Source: Planctomycetota bacterium (GTDB lineage Bacteria > Planctomycetota > Planctomycetia > Pirellulales > Pirellulaceae). Taken from it: a stretch of 64,000 bases of DNA. The position numbers and the translations under genes are program-made. Every line of letters starts with the position of its first letter. The first letter of the stretch is position 1. A model generated the notes under the pieces. It worked only from the letters and a program-made list of their open reading frames with translations. It had not been told where the DNA came from and searched no databases. Positions 45,324 to 54,389 of the stretch are shown here, one piece after another. The stretch spans positions 480,712 through 544,711 of the forward strand of contig JABAAE010000001.1 in the NCBI GenBank assembly GCA_014238905.1, given 5' to 3'.

Positions 45324-46904
45324 ATGTCCTCCAAAAAATCGTTTCTTTTCATTGGCTATAGCCTGGCATTTGCTCTGTGTCTGGGCATCACTCGAATGAG
45401 CTTCGGCTCAGTGACGATGCCCAACATTTTCGGTGATCATATGGTCTTGCAGCAGAATCAGAAGATCGAGATCTGGGGATGGGCGCTGCCGGACGAGAAA
45501 ATCACGGTCAACTTGGAGGGCCAAACAGCTCAAACCGTTGCCAGCAAAACGGGTACTTGGCGGGTCACACTGCCGCCGCGGATTGCCGATGGTAAGTCAT
45601 TGGTAATGACCGTCATGGGATCCAACACCATTGAATTCAAAGATATCAAGATGGGTGAAGTGTGGCTTTGTTCCGGCCAGTCCAATATGGCTTGGCCACT
45701 TTCAAATGCCTTTGATGCCGATCTCGACACACTGACTGCCAAGTTTCCCGACATCCGGTTGATTTCTGTTCCGCAGGTTGGCACTCAGGAACAACAAAAA
45801 GATTTCAAAGGGAATTGGGAGCTCTGTACACCCGATTCGGCCAAGTCTTTTAGCGCGGTTGGATTCTATTTCGGGCGACAACTGCATCAAGTACTGGATG
45901 TCCCGGTCGGTTTAATTGACAACGCCTGGGGGGGATCAGCCTGCGAGGCCTGGATTGCCCGCGACCTGCTTTCAAAAGATCAACGGTATGACGAACTTTT
46001 GGATCGATGGAAAGACATCGAGACCAATTACGATTTTGATAAGCAAGTGGCTCAATACAATGCAAAACTGGTCAAGTGGAAGACAGCGGCAAAAAAAGCT
46101 CGGGATAACGGTAAAACGATTCCTCGTCGGCCAAGGGCTCCCAGGAATCAGCTAACCGGTCAGCATCGTCCTGGCAATCTTTATAACGGGGTTTTGAAAC
46201 CAATCATTGGATTCCCCATCCAAGGAGTCATTTGGTATCAGGGTGAAGCCAATTCCGGCAGAGCTTACCAGTATCGCGATTTGTTTCCGTTGATGATTCA
46301 GAATTGGCGAGACGAGTGGGGCATTGGTGACTTTGCTTTTTACTGGGTGCAATTAGCGGATTTCATGGAAGAAGGCGAGGAGCCAGCTGAGAGCAATTGG
46401 GCCGAATTGCGCGAAGCTCAAACAATGACGCTTTCCAAACTGCCCAACACAGGTCAAGCCGTCATTATCGATATTGGCGAATCAAATAACATTCATCCAC
46501 GCAACAAACATGACGTTGGAAAAAGATTGGCACGATGGGCATTGGCCGAACAGTACGGGGTGAAAATCGCTTACCGGAGCCCCAGCTACCATTCAATGAT
46601 CATCCAGGACAGCAAAATCATCGTCACCTTTGATCATGTCGGCACAGGCCTCAAGGGCCATGATTATAAGGAAGTCAAAGGATTCACCATCGCCGCCGAC
46701 AACGGAGAGTTTGTTAATGCTCAAGCTCGAATCCTCGGGAAGGATCGCGTCGAGGTATGGAGTGACCAGATCACCAAGCCCAAAGCCGTTCGATATGCGT
46801 GGGCAAATAATCCAATCTGCAATCTAAAAAGTATGGGTGGCCTGCCGGCAACCCCCTTTCGCACCGACGATCGACCCGGGTTGACGATCAACAGCAAAAA
46901 ATAG
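45324..46904 (+). CDS. Secreted sialate O-acetylesterase-like protein (SASA family)
   Basis: A 526-residue SASA-family esterase. Signal peptide to about residue 28. A beta-sandwich N-terminal region (MPNIFGDHMVLQQ, typical of the family) is followed by the SGNH-like domain: GEVWLCSGQSNMAWPL with the nucleophile Ser, NAWGGSACEAW, and GVIWYQGEANSG. A DxxH-type end is expected near the SDQITKPK to VRYAWANNP segment, though I cannot place it exactly. It should remove acetyl esters from sialic acids or other sugars outside the cell. The translated frame starts at 45222 with an ATG overlapping the FG-GAP stop; I prefer 45324 for its ribosome site and signal peptide. Cotranscription with the FG-GAP gene is likely. 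Confidence 0.88.
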   Translation: MSSKKSFLFIGYSLAFALCLGITRMSFGSVTMPNIFGDHMVLQQNQKIEIWGWALPDEKITVNLEGQTAQTVASKTGTWRVTLPPRIADGKSLVMTVMGSNTIEFKDIKMGEVWLCSGQSNMAWPLSNAFDADLDTLTAKFPDIRLISVPQVGTQEQQKDFKGNWELCTPDSAKSFSAVGFYFGRQLHQVLDVPVGLIDNAWGGSACEAWIARDLLSKDQRYDELLDRWKDIETNYDFDKQVAQYNAKLVKWKTAAKKARDNGKTIPRRPRAPRNQLTGQHRPGNLYNGVLKPIIGFPIQGVIWYQGEANSGRAYQYRDLFPLMIQNWRDEWGIGDFAFYWVQLADFMEEGEEPAESNWAELREAQTMTLSKLPNTGQAVIIDIGESNNIHPRNKHDVGKRLARWALAEQYGVKIAYRSPSYHSMIIQDSKIIVTFDHVGTGLKGHDYKEVKGFTIAADNGEFVNAQARILGKDRVEVWSDQITKPKAVRYAWANNPICNLKSMGGLPATPFRTDDRPGLTINSKK

Positions 46905-46952
46905 AATCCCATGCGGATCTTCCTTCGGACGGACCGAGAGAGACCAACAACC

Positions 46953-48017
46953 TCACCGGGGAGACTTCGCCTGCTGACCTTCCAACGGCGGTAGAGAATC
47001 CAGTGCCGTCAGCATCTCTAAGAAAAAGGCCTCGCGATCGAGCTCCTTGGAATGAGGTAGGTCGTGGACCAACACCGCGTAGGTCAAGCGGAAAGGAATC
47101 CCCTTTTTTACTTTTGTTTTGATAAAGGGCTCGCGACGTTCCTTGGGCTGACGGGGAAAAGGGTTGGTGACGACCAGCCCGTAATCTCTCGCGTGAAGCC
47201 AGGTAGATGGAGGGTTTTTTGAACCGCTGGCCACCAGCAAACCAACTTGACGATCGTCCACTTGGCCGTAGTAATCAAACCATTTTGCTGCCTTTCCCCA
47301 TATCTGTTCACCGTTTTTTTGTCCCCGGTCGTTAAGTATGGTTCCCTTTCCATCGGTGACCCTGAGCGGGGACGCAACTCGAATCGCCAGGCCCGATTCT
47401 TCCTGATCTCCAAAATAAAAATCGCGGTCATCGGAATGATACGCCGTTTGAATGAAGATCACGTAACCGGCGGCTACTCTTCGAAACTCAAAGCGAGTCG
47501 TTTCCAGGCAGACGAATCCAATCTTGTTTTTTTCCAGATAACGATTTTCGACAGTAAATCCGCCCCGGCCGGCCCCTCCTGACCATGGCCCAATCCGTTT
47601 TTGAAATTCAACCACTGATTTCATCCGCCAATAGTCATTACCGTTGAGGTCACCGAAGCTGATCCAAATACCGGGATGCATCCACTGATGGTCAATCCCC
47701 GCTTGTCCTGGCGTGCGATCTTCAGGAAGTCGTGGTGGAAACTCCCTAGTCACTGGAATCCCGCGTTGCGTAGTCACATTGATCAATCCCTGGCGGGTCA
47801 ACTGGGAGTGTTTTTTTAGATAACTGGCTATCAGCTGATTGCCCAATCTTATCTCGATGCGATCGCTCTTCTCCCGGAAGGAAAACGTCTGGTCAGCGAT
47901 AACTGGTGCTCGATCACTGAAAACATGGTTCCCGGTGCAATCAGTAGCAACCGCTTGGGGCATACTAAACAAAGTTCCGGATCCAATCATAAATATCATC
48001 AACAACAGAATCGTCAT
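46953..48017 (-). CDS. DUF6807 (PmoA-like) secreted protein
   Basis: A 354-residue exported protein with a signal peptide (hydrophobic residues 3-20). The remaining sequence is beta-rich and matches the DUF6807 (PmoA-family-annotated) proteins frequent in planctomycetes: HQWMHPGIWISFGDLNGNDYW in the first half, FRRVAAGYVIFIQTAYHSDDRDFYFGDQEE in the middle, and RDYGLVVTNPFPR near the end. The function is unknown; the common label methane oxygenase PmoA is not supported by its sequence. ATG at 48017 is used; a TTG at 48029 is in frame. It is convergent with the esterase gene with a 48-bp gap. Confidence 0.75.
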   Translation of the reverse strand: MTILLLMIFMIGSGTLFSMPQAVATDCTGNHVFSDRAPVIADQTFSFREKSDRIEIRLGNQLIASYLKKHSQLTRQGLINVTTQRGIPVTREFPPRLPEDRTPGQAGIDHQWMHPGIWISFGDLNGNDYWRMKSVVEFQKRIGPWSGGAGRGGFTVENRYLEKNKIGFVCLETTRFEFRRVAAGYVIFIQTAYHSDDRDFYFGDQEESGLAIRVASPLRVTDGKGTILNDRGQKNGEQIWGKAAKWFDYYGQVDDRQVGLLVASGSKNPPSTWLHARDYGLVVTNPFPRQPKERREPFIKTKVKKGIPFRLTYAVLVHDLPHSKELDREAFFLEMLTALDSLPPLEGQQAKSPR

Positions 48018-48077
48018 GGGATTATCCAATAAATGTCTTAAACAGTAGATTTCCTTCTTCTCTTTTTACCACTGTCT

Positions 48078-48107
48078 GTTAAACAATCCAGTCAGTTAAA
48101 CGATCCA
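48078..48107. repeat. Imperfect short direct repeat
   Basis: GTTAAACAATCCA (48078-48090) and GTTAAACGATCCA (48095-48107), one mismatch, in the gap between the DUF6807 gene start and the transporter gene end. Same style as other intergenic repeats here. Confidence 0.75.
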
Positions 48108-48318
48108 AACTTTGAAAGATGAGTGGCCAGCGATGCATCAAAATTGGCTGCTCGCGAAATCAAATCGCCAGGGTCGATTGCCCATGACCAGACAACGTCG
48201 AAATTCCCCGCCAAAAAACGCATCGCCAGCCTGCTACCATGGCAAAGACGGCAGGCCATGATCACGAACCGTGACCAAACCATTTCTGGTTGGCGCAATC
48301 TCCCCGGATGATCAGGGT

Positions 48319-50391
48319 TTAGGTCCAGGCCTCGGATTCTTCCTCGGGAATTTCTTCGGCGTCAAGAATGGCGACATGTTGAGGACTAAATACTCGGTTC
48401 AGCAAGAATCGAATGGGCACCAACAATGCGATAAAAACGGGAAACAAAATGCCCCATGAACTTGTTTTGACTACCCACAGAGTGATCAGGCAAATCAGCT
48501 GGACAAGGGTAAACAGGTGGATAGTCCGCCACGGCACTCGACGGATATAGTGTGTAGCCGGGTAAAGCTGAGGATCGGTTCCCCAGAGGCTCATTCGTTC
48601 GAAAAACTGATTTCCCTTCATCGAGACGATTCCCATATACAGAAATAATCCAAAGAGTACGGCCATTGGAATATATTGAAACCAAGGCAAAAGCACCAAG
48701 CTCAAGGCCACCAACAAGTGGATTAAAATACCCGACAAGCGATTTTCGCGAACGTGTAAGACGTTGGTATGAGCCATACCCGATTTGTCGATGACCTCCT
48801 CTGTGGTTGCCAAGCTCCGAACATGATTCAGAGAACGCACCGTCGCAGCCACCAACCAAGGCAAGCCAAAGGCAGAGCAAAACGCAATCAGGATTCCCAC
48901 AACCGCCAAATCGAGATGGTAAGATTCACCTTTCTGGAGATTGTTGTCAGGACTGTTAACCAGTCTGGCCGTAATGTTCTGATCCAGAAAAACCAGAACG
49001 CTGCACAGAAGCGCTGGAATAATGGAACCCCATTTCACCCAATTCGGAGCCTCCATCACCGGTACCAGCCAGTCACGCGGCTGTAAATCCGGATCCGATG
49101 GAAAGCTAGGCCGAATACTTGATGGTGCATCGAGCGGGTCCAGTTGAATTGTGTCGCGTACAAGGTAGGCCACTACGGTCATCGCGATGATCGCTATCGT
49201 GGGTCCAAAATCCGCCAAGAACTCACGCAGAGAATTCACCAGTAAATGACTCTTGCGAAAGGAGCTAAGGCTGGAAGCAACATAAAAAGTTCCCATCGCC
49301 AATATCAAGGACAACAAGGCTCTCGCGTAATGCGCCGACAGCAACGCCTGATCCTCTGGCGGATGCCCAAAGATATGGACCAGACTGTCAACTGCCTCGT
49401 AAATAAATATCAACGATATCAATGCAGCAAAAATCTCATCGGTGAACCGGGTAAAGTACTTCATCAGGCAACTGGCATCGGTAGCAGCCATCAGAAGCAG
49501 GATGCCCCCAGTCCAAAAACCGACCCAGGCATAAGTTGGCAAAAAGGGCAAATCGCTTTGATGACAATAATCAAAGAGGATCCCGGTAAAAATCAGCATT
49601 GGCCCGGTGCCACCCAGGATGACCAGTGGCTGTCCTGCAAAGATCGCGTAAATCAAACCACAGGCCGCCGTGGCGATGATCATTTCCACCGCGCCAATTT
49701 GACCACCGGTTTTGGCGTCCATTAACCCGCCAAAAATAATTGCTGGCGCCAAACAAGCAAAGAAAAGAAAAAAGGTCGAAGCGACTGTTTTAAAGTGTAG
49801 CCCATCAGAAAAATCACTCAGATAATGTTTGGCCCGCGTACGGACATCCCTGATCAGCCCACCAAAAAGCTTTCCCGTATACTGCAAACCCGTCCCGGCA
49901 GCAGCATGATGATCGGCAGCCAGTTTTCCGCTGATGCGACTGACAATCGCAGCGCGGAATTCCTCGGGGTTTTTGGCCGACAAAGCAAGGTAATGAAACT
50001 CGTCGTCGGACATCAACCGCGCGATGGCCGCCAAGGAATCGAGATGTTCTACAGTAGCTCCGGTTGGTCCCAAGAAAAGGAAAACAAATTGAATCGGAGC
50101 TCCATCGGGAGCCCCCGCGTTGATACCATGTTTTAGACGTGCAATGGCCATGATTGGCTGGCTGATGTCATCCATGTAAACATGAGGAACCGCCAGTGAA
50201 TGGCCAATCACCGATGCGGCCAAGGCCTCTTGCTGATTGACTCCATCAAGAATGGCTCCAACGCTTCCAGCGTCTAGCAGTTCCTTATTGACCAGCTCCT
50301 GCACCATATACTCGACCGCCTCGTCAAGCATTTGCACAGGGACATCAAGAAGGACCAATCCGTTATCACAGGCTTCCAAAAGTTTTTTCAA
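48319..50391 (-). CDS. PTS EIIA domain fused to SLC4/HCO3-type anion transporter
   Basis: A 690-residue fusion. Residues 1-155 form a PTS EIIA (fructose/mannitol/Ntr type) domain; HSLAVPHVYMDD places the phosphorylatable His at residue 70, so regulation by phosphotransfer is possible. Residues about 165-660 are an HCO3-transporter (SLC4/band 3-like) domain with about 12-14 helices, with signature segments AIIFGGLMDAKTGGQIGAVEM, FAGQPLVILGGTGPMLIFTG and ILLLMAATDASCLMKYFTRFTDEIFAALISL split into shorter matches. It probably carries bicarbonate, other anions or borate, controlled by the EIIA unit. No HPr, EI or EIIB/C is in the window. The TTG at 50391 is the first start after an in-frame TGA. 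The terminator and a 344-bp gap lie upstream. Confidence 0.9.
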   Translation of the reverse strand: MKKLLEACDNGLVLLDVPVQMLDEAVEYMVQELVNKELLDAGSVGAILDGVNQQEALAASVIGHSLAVPHVYMDDISQPIMAIARLKHGINAGAPDGAPIQFVFLFLGPTGATVEHLDSLAAIARLMSDDEFHYLALSAKNPEEFRAAIVSRISGKLAADHHAAAGTGLQYTGKLFGGLIRDVRTRAKHYLSDFSDGLHFKTVASTFFLFFACLAPAIIFGGLMDAKTGGQIGAVEMIIATAACGLIYAIFAGQPLVILGGTGPMLIFTGILFDYCHQSDLPFLPTYAWVGFWTGGILLLMAATDASCLMKYFTRFTDEIFAALISLIFIYEAVDSLVHIFGHPPEDQALLSAHYARALLSLILAMGTFYVASSLSSFRKSHLLVNSLREFLADFGPTIAIIAMTVVAYLVRDTIQLDPLDAPSSIRPSFPSDPDLQPRDWLVPVMEAPNWVKWGSIIPALLCSVLVFLDQNITARLVNSPDNNLQKGESYHLDLAVVGILIAFCSAFGLPWLVAATVRSLNHVRSLATTEEVIDKSGMAHTNVLHVRENRLSGILIHLLVALSLVLLPWFQYIPMAVLFGLFLYMGIVSMKGNQFFERMSLWGTDPQLYPATHYIRRVPWRTIHLFTLVQLICLITLWVVKTSSWGILFPVFIALLVPIRFLLNRVFSPQHVAILDAEEIPEEESEAWT

Positions 50392-50547
50392 GAGTCAATC
50401 CTATCGTCGAAACAGACCTGTTTTTCTGGCGGCAATGTAATGCGTCAATCAACCAATCAGGTCGCCTAAATTCAAGTTGGCTGGAAGCAGGATGACCCAC
50501 CCCGTTTCAACCGCGTCAATATCATAATTTCTAGACGTTTATTCTAG

Positions 50548-50583
50548 CAACACATCTTCTGGCAACACATCTTCTGGCAACAC
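50548..50583. repeat. 15-nt tandem repeat, 2.4 copies
   Basis: Unit CAACACATCTTCTGG occurs at 50548-50562 and 50563-50577, followed by a partial copy CAACAC at 50578-50583. Exact copies, so probably recent. Confidence 0.9.
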
Positions 50584-50680
50584 TGGTTGGATCTGACCAA
50601 TTTACATTCGCCGCTAATGCTGGCCGACGATCCTAAAACATGCGAGTCATTGGCAAATCGCTATTTGGGGGGGTGTATTC

Positions 50681-50711
50681 AAAAAAAAACAGCCGATAAT
50701 TCGGCTGTTTT
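50681..50711 (-). terminator. Rho-independent terminator of the DUF1501 gene
   Basis: Stem AAAACAGCCGA (50686-50696) and TCGGCTGTTTT (50701-50711) with a 4-nt loop. Read leftward it runs into a T tract (nine plus-strand A's at 50681-50689). It lies 25 bp after the DUF1501 stop. Confidence 0.85.
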
Positions 50712-50735
50712 TCTGTTTCTGTAAAACATTGTTTC

Positions 50736-52034
50736 TTAGGCAAACAGGTCCTTGATGATCTTGCCGCTGTTGGCAATTTTCATCGGTCGGTTGTTTCTGC
50801 TGGTAAAAGTTGTATTTAGAGAAATACCTAGGCCTTTACAGACAGAAGCCATCAGGTCCTCGGATGAATAAGGCTCTGTGATCACTCGGGTTCCATCTTC
50901 GTTGGTCGCACCAACCGCTACGCCCCCTTTGATATCACCGCCGCCCACTGCGACACTCCAACTCCGAGCCCAGTGGTCACGCCCTGCATTACCATTGATC
51001 CTTGGAGTTCGACTGAATTCACCCATCCAGATGACGACCGTATCTTCCCAAAGCCCTCGTTGAGTGAGGTCTTCCACCAACGCGCTCATACCACGATCGA
51101 TAATAGGAAGCTTGTTGTCACGCAGCGTTGGGAAAATGTTTCCATGGTTATCCCAACCACCGTTTCCTACCTCGATAAACGGTACTCCCGCTTCTACCAA
51201 TCGGCGAGCCATCATGCAGCCGCGACCAAAAGCGTTGTCCCCGTATCGTTCCAATACCTCTGGCGATTCCTGGTTGACTTTAAACGCTTTCATCTGTTCG
51301 CTTGTCATCAGGTTCCAGGTTTTGTCGATGACCTCCATATGCTCCTTGGAAGAAATCCCCCGGTCGACCTGACCCACTTTGGTAAGATCAGCGTCAAACT
51401 TGGTGCCAGCGAAATTCGATCCGAACAAACGCAACATGTCCTGTCGCTTGAGCAATCGCTCTGTTTCAAGACCCAATCCCAGATTCCGCACTTGGCCATT
51501 GCTTCCTACCGAAAACGGAGCCCATGCCATTCCCAAGAAACCTGGACCGCCCGCATCACTTCCCACTGATACAAACGGTGGTATTTCCAACTCAGGCCGC
51601 TGACTGGCCAACTCATGTGCAATCACCGATCCGTAGGTTGGATGCTCCATGTTCGGATTTGGCACATAACCTGTGTGCATGTAATAACGTCCACGCCCGT
51701 GGTCAGCCTCTCGCGTAGACATCGAACGCACTACCGACATTCGGTCCATTACTTTGGAGGTCATCGGCATGTGCTCACAAATTTGCAAGTCACCTGCGGT
51801 CGACATTGGCTTAAATTCACCTCCGGTCGCTGCGCCTGGCTTCAAGTCCCAAATGTCCATCGTCGAAGGGCCACCGCCCATCCAGAGCAAAATGGCGCTT
51901 TTGCGACGTTTTTTCAAATCGCCAGCGTTTGCTTTAATTGCGTTCCCCATCGCAAAGGAGGACCCGGCCAGCGCTGATGCGCCCGCCATATGTTTCATAA
52001 AATGTCTTCGCGACATGCCACGGGGTATATTCAT
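50736..52034 (-). CDS. DUF1501 protein 1, TAT-exported
   Basis: A 432-residue DUF1501 protein, a sulfatase-like alkaline-phosphatase-fold family abundant in planctomycetes and of unknown role. The N terminus has a twin-arginine signal (MSRRHFMKHMAGASAL). Core features: LLWMGGGPSTMDIWDLKP near residue 50, READHGRGRYYMHTGY with a His cluster, VEVGNGGWDNHGNIFPTL and WMGEFSRTPRINGNAGRDHW, all conserved in the family. The gene follows a DUF1549/DUF1553 gene by 79 bp, the classic pair, so the two are probably cotranscribed and function together, perhaps in exported redox or polymer handling. ATG at 52034. Confidence 0.93.
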   Translation of the reverse strand: MNIPRGMSRRHFMKHMAGASALAGSSFAMGNAIKANAGDLKKRRKSAILLWMGGGPSTMDIWDLKPGAATGGEFKPMSTAGDLQICEHMPMTSKVMDRMSVVRSMSTREADHGRGRYYMHTGYVPNPNMEHPTYGSVIAHELASQRPELEIPPFVSVGSDAGGPGFLGMAWAPFSVGSNGQVRNLGLGLETERLLKRQDMLRLFGSNFAGTKFDADLTKVGQVDRGISSKEHMEVIDKTWNLMTSEQMKAFKVNQESPEVLERYGDNAFGRGCMMARRLVEAGVPFIEVGNGGWDNHGNIFPTLRDNKLPIIDRGMSALVEDLTQRGLWEDTVVIWMGEFSRTPRINGNAGRDHWARSWSVAVGGGDIKGGVAVGATNEDGTRVITEPYSSEDLMASVCKGLGISLNTTFTSRNNRPMKIANSGKIIKDLFA

Positions 52035-52113
52035 AATGAGACTCCAAAAAATATCAAACTTGGGAAGTAGTAAATCACTCTAGTTAAACAGTCGTCAGTT
52101 AGCAATTTTAAGA

Positions 52114-53817
52114 TCAATGATTGAAAACAAATTCGTTGCTGTTGATCATGGACCACCAAATATCCGTCAGCCAATTGGCTTCACTTTTGTAGGCAGCCCG
52201 CGTTTCCTTGAGGATATTCGCCTCTTTTTTGGTTGGCAGCCGCGAAAAGGCCGCCTTAAAGAGATACTCTATTTTCTTTACCTCGTTCAAACGGCTACCG
52301 GCGACTTTCGATAGAAAACCACCGTTCTTGATATCAGTTGCCTGTTTCACCAAACCACCATTGAACATCATTAAAACCTGCGGAATCGTGCCGTTAAACG
52401 ACGTTGTCTCGTCACCTTCATCCGTTCCAAACTGAGAAACAAATTGGGACAGCCACTGGGTTTTCATTCTCTCCTGAGCTTCATAATTTCCCCGAGCCTC
52501 CGCCGCCTGTGTCGCCACAAGCAGGGATTCGTAAAGCTCTTCAGCTCGCATTTGACGCAAATAGAAATGCGTGAATTTTGGAACTTCACCCATTTGCGGG
52601 TCATCGTCACGGTTTGATGAATTAGCCAGGCTGGAAAGCGAGTAAGCATCAGAAAGAGCAATCCAGGTCATGAGTTTTTTAACGTCGTAGCTGTTTGCCT
52701 TGATCTCGCCAGAGAGGTAATCCATCAGGTCTGGATGCGATGGTTGATTGTGAGGTCCAAGGTCATCGATTGGCTTGGTAAATCCGTAACCAAAGAAATG
52801 TGCCCAGGTGCGATTCACAATCGTCTTGTCGAGATATTCCGATCGCACGATTTTCTTTGCCAATTCAGCACGCCGGTTCACTTCTGAAACATATCCGCTG
52901 GCACCGATCTCTGTGCCGTCGACAAATTTGGGAAGAGCCATACGCGTCTCACCATTTCTCAACTCGTAGAACACTCTGGCCTGGGCCGGTTCGTTATCTT
53001 CACCAGCAAAATCCTGGTCAATCAATTCTGCACCGCTGACATTTCGCGTCCCCGGTGTAAACCTGCGTAATGCGCGAGTCTGTCGAAAAAATGCATTCAT
53101 CTCCCAGTACTTTTGTTGCTTCCAGTCGTTGAAGGGATGATTGTGACATTGCGTGCACTGAACCTGCAGACCGAGAAAGGTCTTGGACGTCGCCGCCGTG
53201 GCGAGGCTTGCCTTTTCTTCATTGACCTTCATGGCCAAAAAATTCGTGGCTCCGTTAAATTTCTCACTACCTGGTGAGGTAGTACCGGTCGCGGAAACCA
53301 ATTCGAATACCATTTTATCGTAAGGCTTATTTCGGGCAAAAGTATCTCGCAGATACTTCTGCATTCCTTCGCGATTCGTCAAGCTATTCCTCTCGGTGCC
53401 GCCGGTTCGACCAATCAAAATGTTGGACCACAAGGTCGTCCAATTCCTGGCATACTCCTCGACGTATTTTTCGTCATAAAGAAGCTCCGCTACAAGCTTG
53501 GACTTTTTATCCTTGGACCTGCTGCGAACAAAGGCGTCATACTCTTCGACAGTCGGGATACGACCCACCAAGTCAAGAAAGATCCGTCGACACCATTCAC
53601 CATCACTGGCTTTTTTGGATGGCTTCATTTCATAATCCGCCCAAGACTGACCAATCAACTCATTGATTTTTTGGACTTGGGGTGGAAGCTCTGGTCCTCG
53701 CCGACCTGTCGATGACTTTGCCGAAGTTTCTGACTGGCCAAGTGCAATTTGAGAAGCAGCCGGCACCAAACTCGTCATGATCAATAGGGCGGCAATGATA
53801 ACGATCTTTTTTTGCAT
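52114..53817 (-). CDS. DUF1549/DUF1553 protein 1
   Basis: A 567-residue exported protein. Signal peptide to about residue 27. DUF1549 lies at about 45-250, with a CxxCH motif (QCTQCHNHPFNDW) that could bind heme or metal; DUF1553 covers about 310-550, with TWAHFFGYGFTKPIDDLGPHNQP at its start and FNGGLVKQAT later. Unlike many family members it has no separate N-terminal cytochrome (PSCyt1) domain. The translated frame extends to 54207, but the added part crosses a terminator-like hairpin and reads as leader, so I use the ATG at 53817. Function unknown; partner of the downstream DUF1501 gene. Confidence 0.9.
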   Translation of the reverse strand: MQKKIVIIAALLIMTSLVPAASQIALGQSETSAKSSTGRRGPELPPQVQKINELIGQSWADYEMKPSKKASDGEWCRRIFLDLVGRIPTVEEYDAFVRSRSKDKKSKLVAELLYDEKYVEEYARNWTTLWSNILIGRTGGTERNSLTNREGMQKYLRDTFARNKPYDKMVFELVSATGTTSPGSEKFNGATNFLAMKVNEEKASLATAATSKTFLGLQVQCTQCHNHPFNDWKQQKYWEMNAFFRQTRALRRFTPGTRNVSGAELIDQDFAGEDNEPAQARVFYELRNGETRMALPKFVDGTEIGASGYVSEVNRRAELAKKIVRSEYLDKTIVNRTWAHFFGYGFTKPIDDLGPHNQPSHPDLMDYLSGEIKANSYDVKKLMTWIALSDAYSLSSLANSSNRDDDPQMGEVPKFTHFYLRQMRAEELYESLLVATQAAEARGNYEAQERMKTQWLSQFVSQFGTDEGDETTSFNGTIPQVLMMFNGGLVKQATDIKNGGFLSKVAGSRLNEVKKIEYLFKAAFSRLPTKKEANILKETRAAYKSEANWLTDIWWSMINSNEFVFNH

Positions 53818-54389
53818 AGTTATTCCGTTTGAGAATGTGCCATGGTCGGGCACTATAAAGAACGAACGGTGGCCGAAAATGTACTCACCTAGCGATGAGA
53901 ATCTAAAAAAAGAATACCGTATTTTCCTAGTGAAAATCAAAAAAAATGCTTCAAAACGCCACATTGGAGCAAAATGAAACATCCAAAATAAAACAGGCGG
54001 CGCAGCTGTTAGCCACCCCGCCTGTTTGCGGTATTCCCGCCCATTCTTAGAAAACCCCAAAAGAACCAAGGGATTTGCCTCTTTCCCATTTATCTTCGCT
54101 GTTCCGGCACCGCCAAAAGGGGGTTTTCTGAAGAGATTTGGTTGCAAAGACCGTGCCAACCCGTGTTCTGCTGCACGGCTCCATGTAAAAACAGGGAATC
54201 TAGTCAATTTTCCCGAATTACGGTGACCTGAACGGGTTTTTCAAATTCTTCAATAATTAGAGTTTTTCTGCCGAATCCTGAACTACAGGCGTCGTGGGAG
54301 AAATGGCCGGTTTGGTCATCACCCATTTGAGTACCCCACGACCTACCCGTGCCCGACCCTGTTGATCCAAAGTAGTGAAGGAAATCAAA
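53818..54389. other. Divergent leader region with hairpin
   Basis: About 570 bp between the leftward DUF1549 gene and the rightward lipoprotein gene. It should hold both promoters. A strong hairpin (53985-54027) lies in the leftward leader. Short frames on both strands here are not recognisable. The region could hold a small leftward transcript ending at the hairpin. Confidence 0.4.
53985..54027 (-). terminator. Terminator-like hairpin in the leader of the DUF1549 gene
   Basis: A 10-bp stem, AAACAGGCGG (53991-54000) and CCGCCTGTTT (54018-54027), with a 17-nt loop; read leftward it is followed by TTTTATTTT. It lies 170 bp upstream of the DUF1549 start with no gene before it on that strand, so it may be an attenuator or end a small RNA. 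Confidence 0.6.

Larger units (their letters stand above)
50392..50735. other. Gap upstream of the anion transporter gene
   Basis: About 340 bp between two leftward genes. It holds the terminator of the DUF1501 gene (50681-50711), a 15-nt tandem repeat (50548-50583) and probably the transporter promoter. No further gene found. Confidence 0.5.

Noticed and set aside
48092..48298. A 68-codon minus-strand frame containing CRLCHG, a CxxCH-like motif
   Set aside because: A single chance motif; the rest has no signal peptide or domain, and an overlapping frame exists on the other strand.
49246..49725. A 159-codon plus-strand frame
   Set aside because: Fully antisense to the transporter domain of the EIIA-SLC4 gene; composition is typical of a shadow frame.
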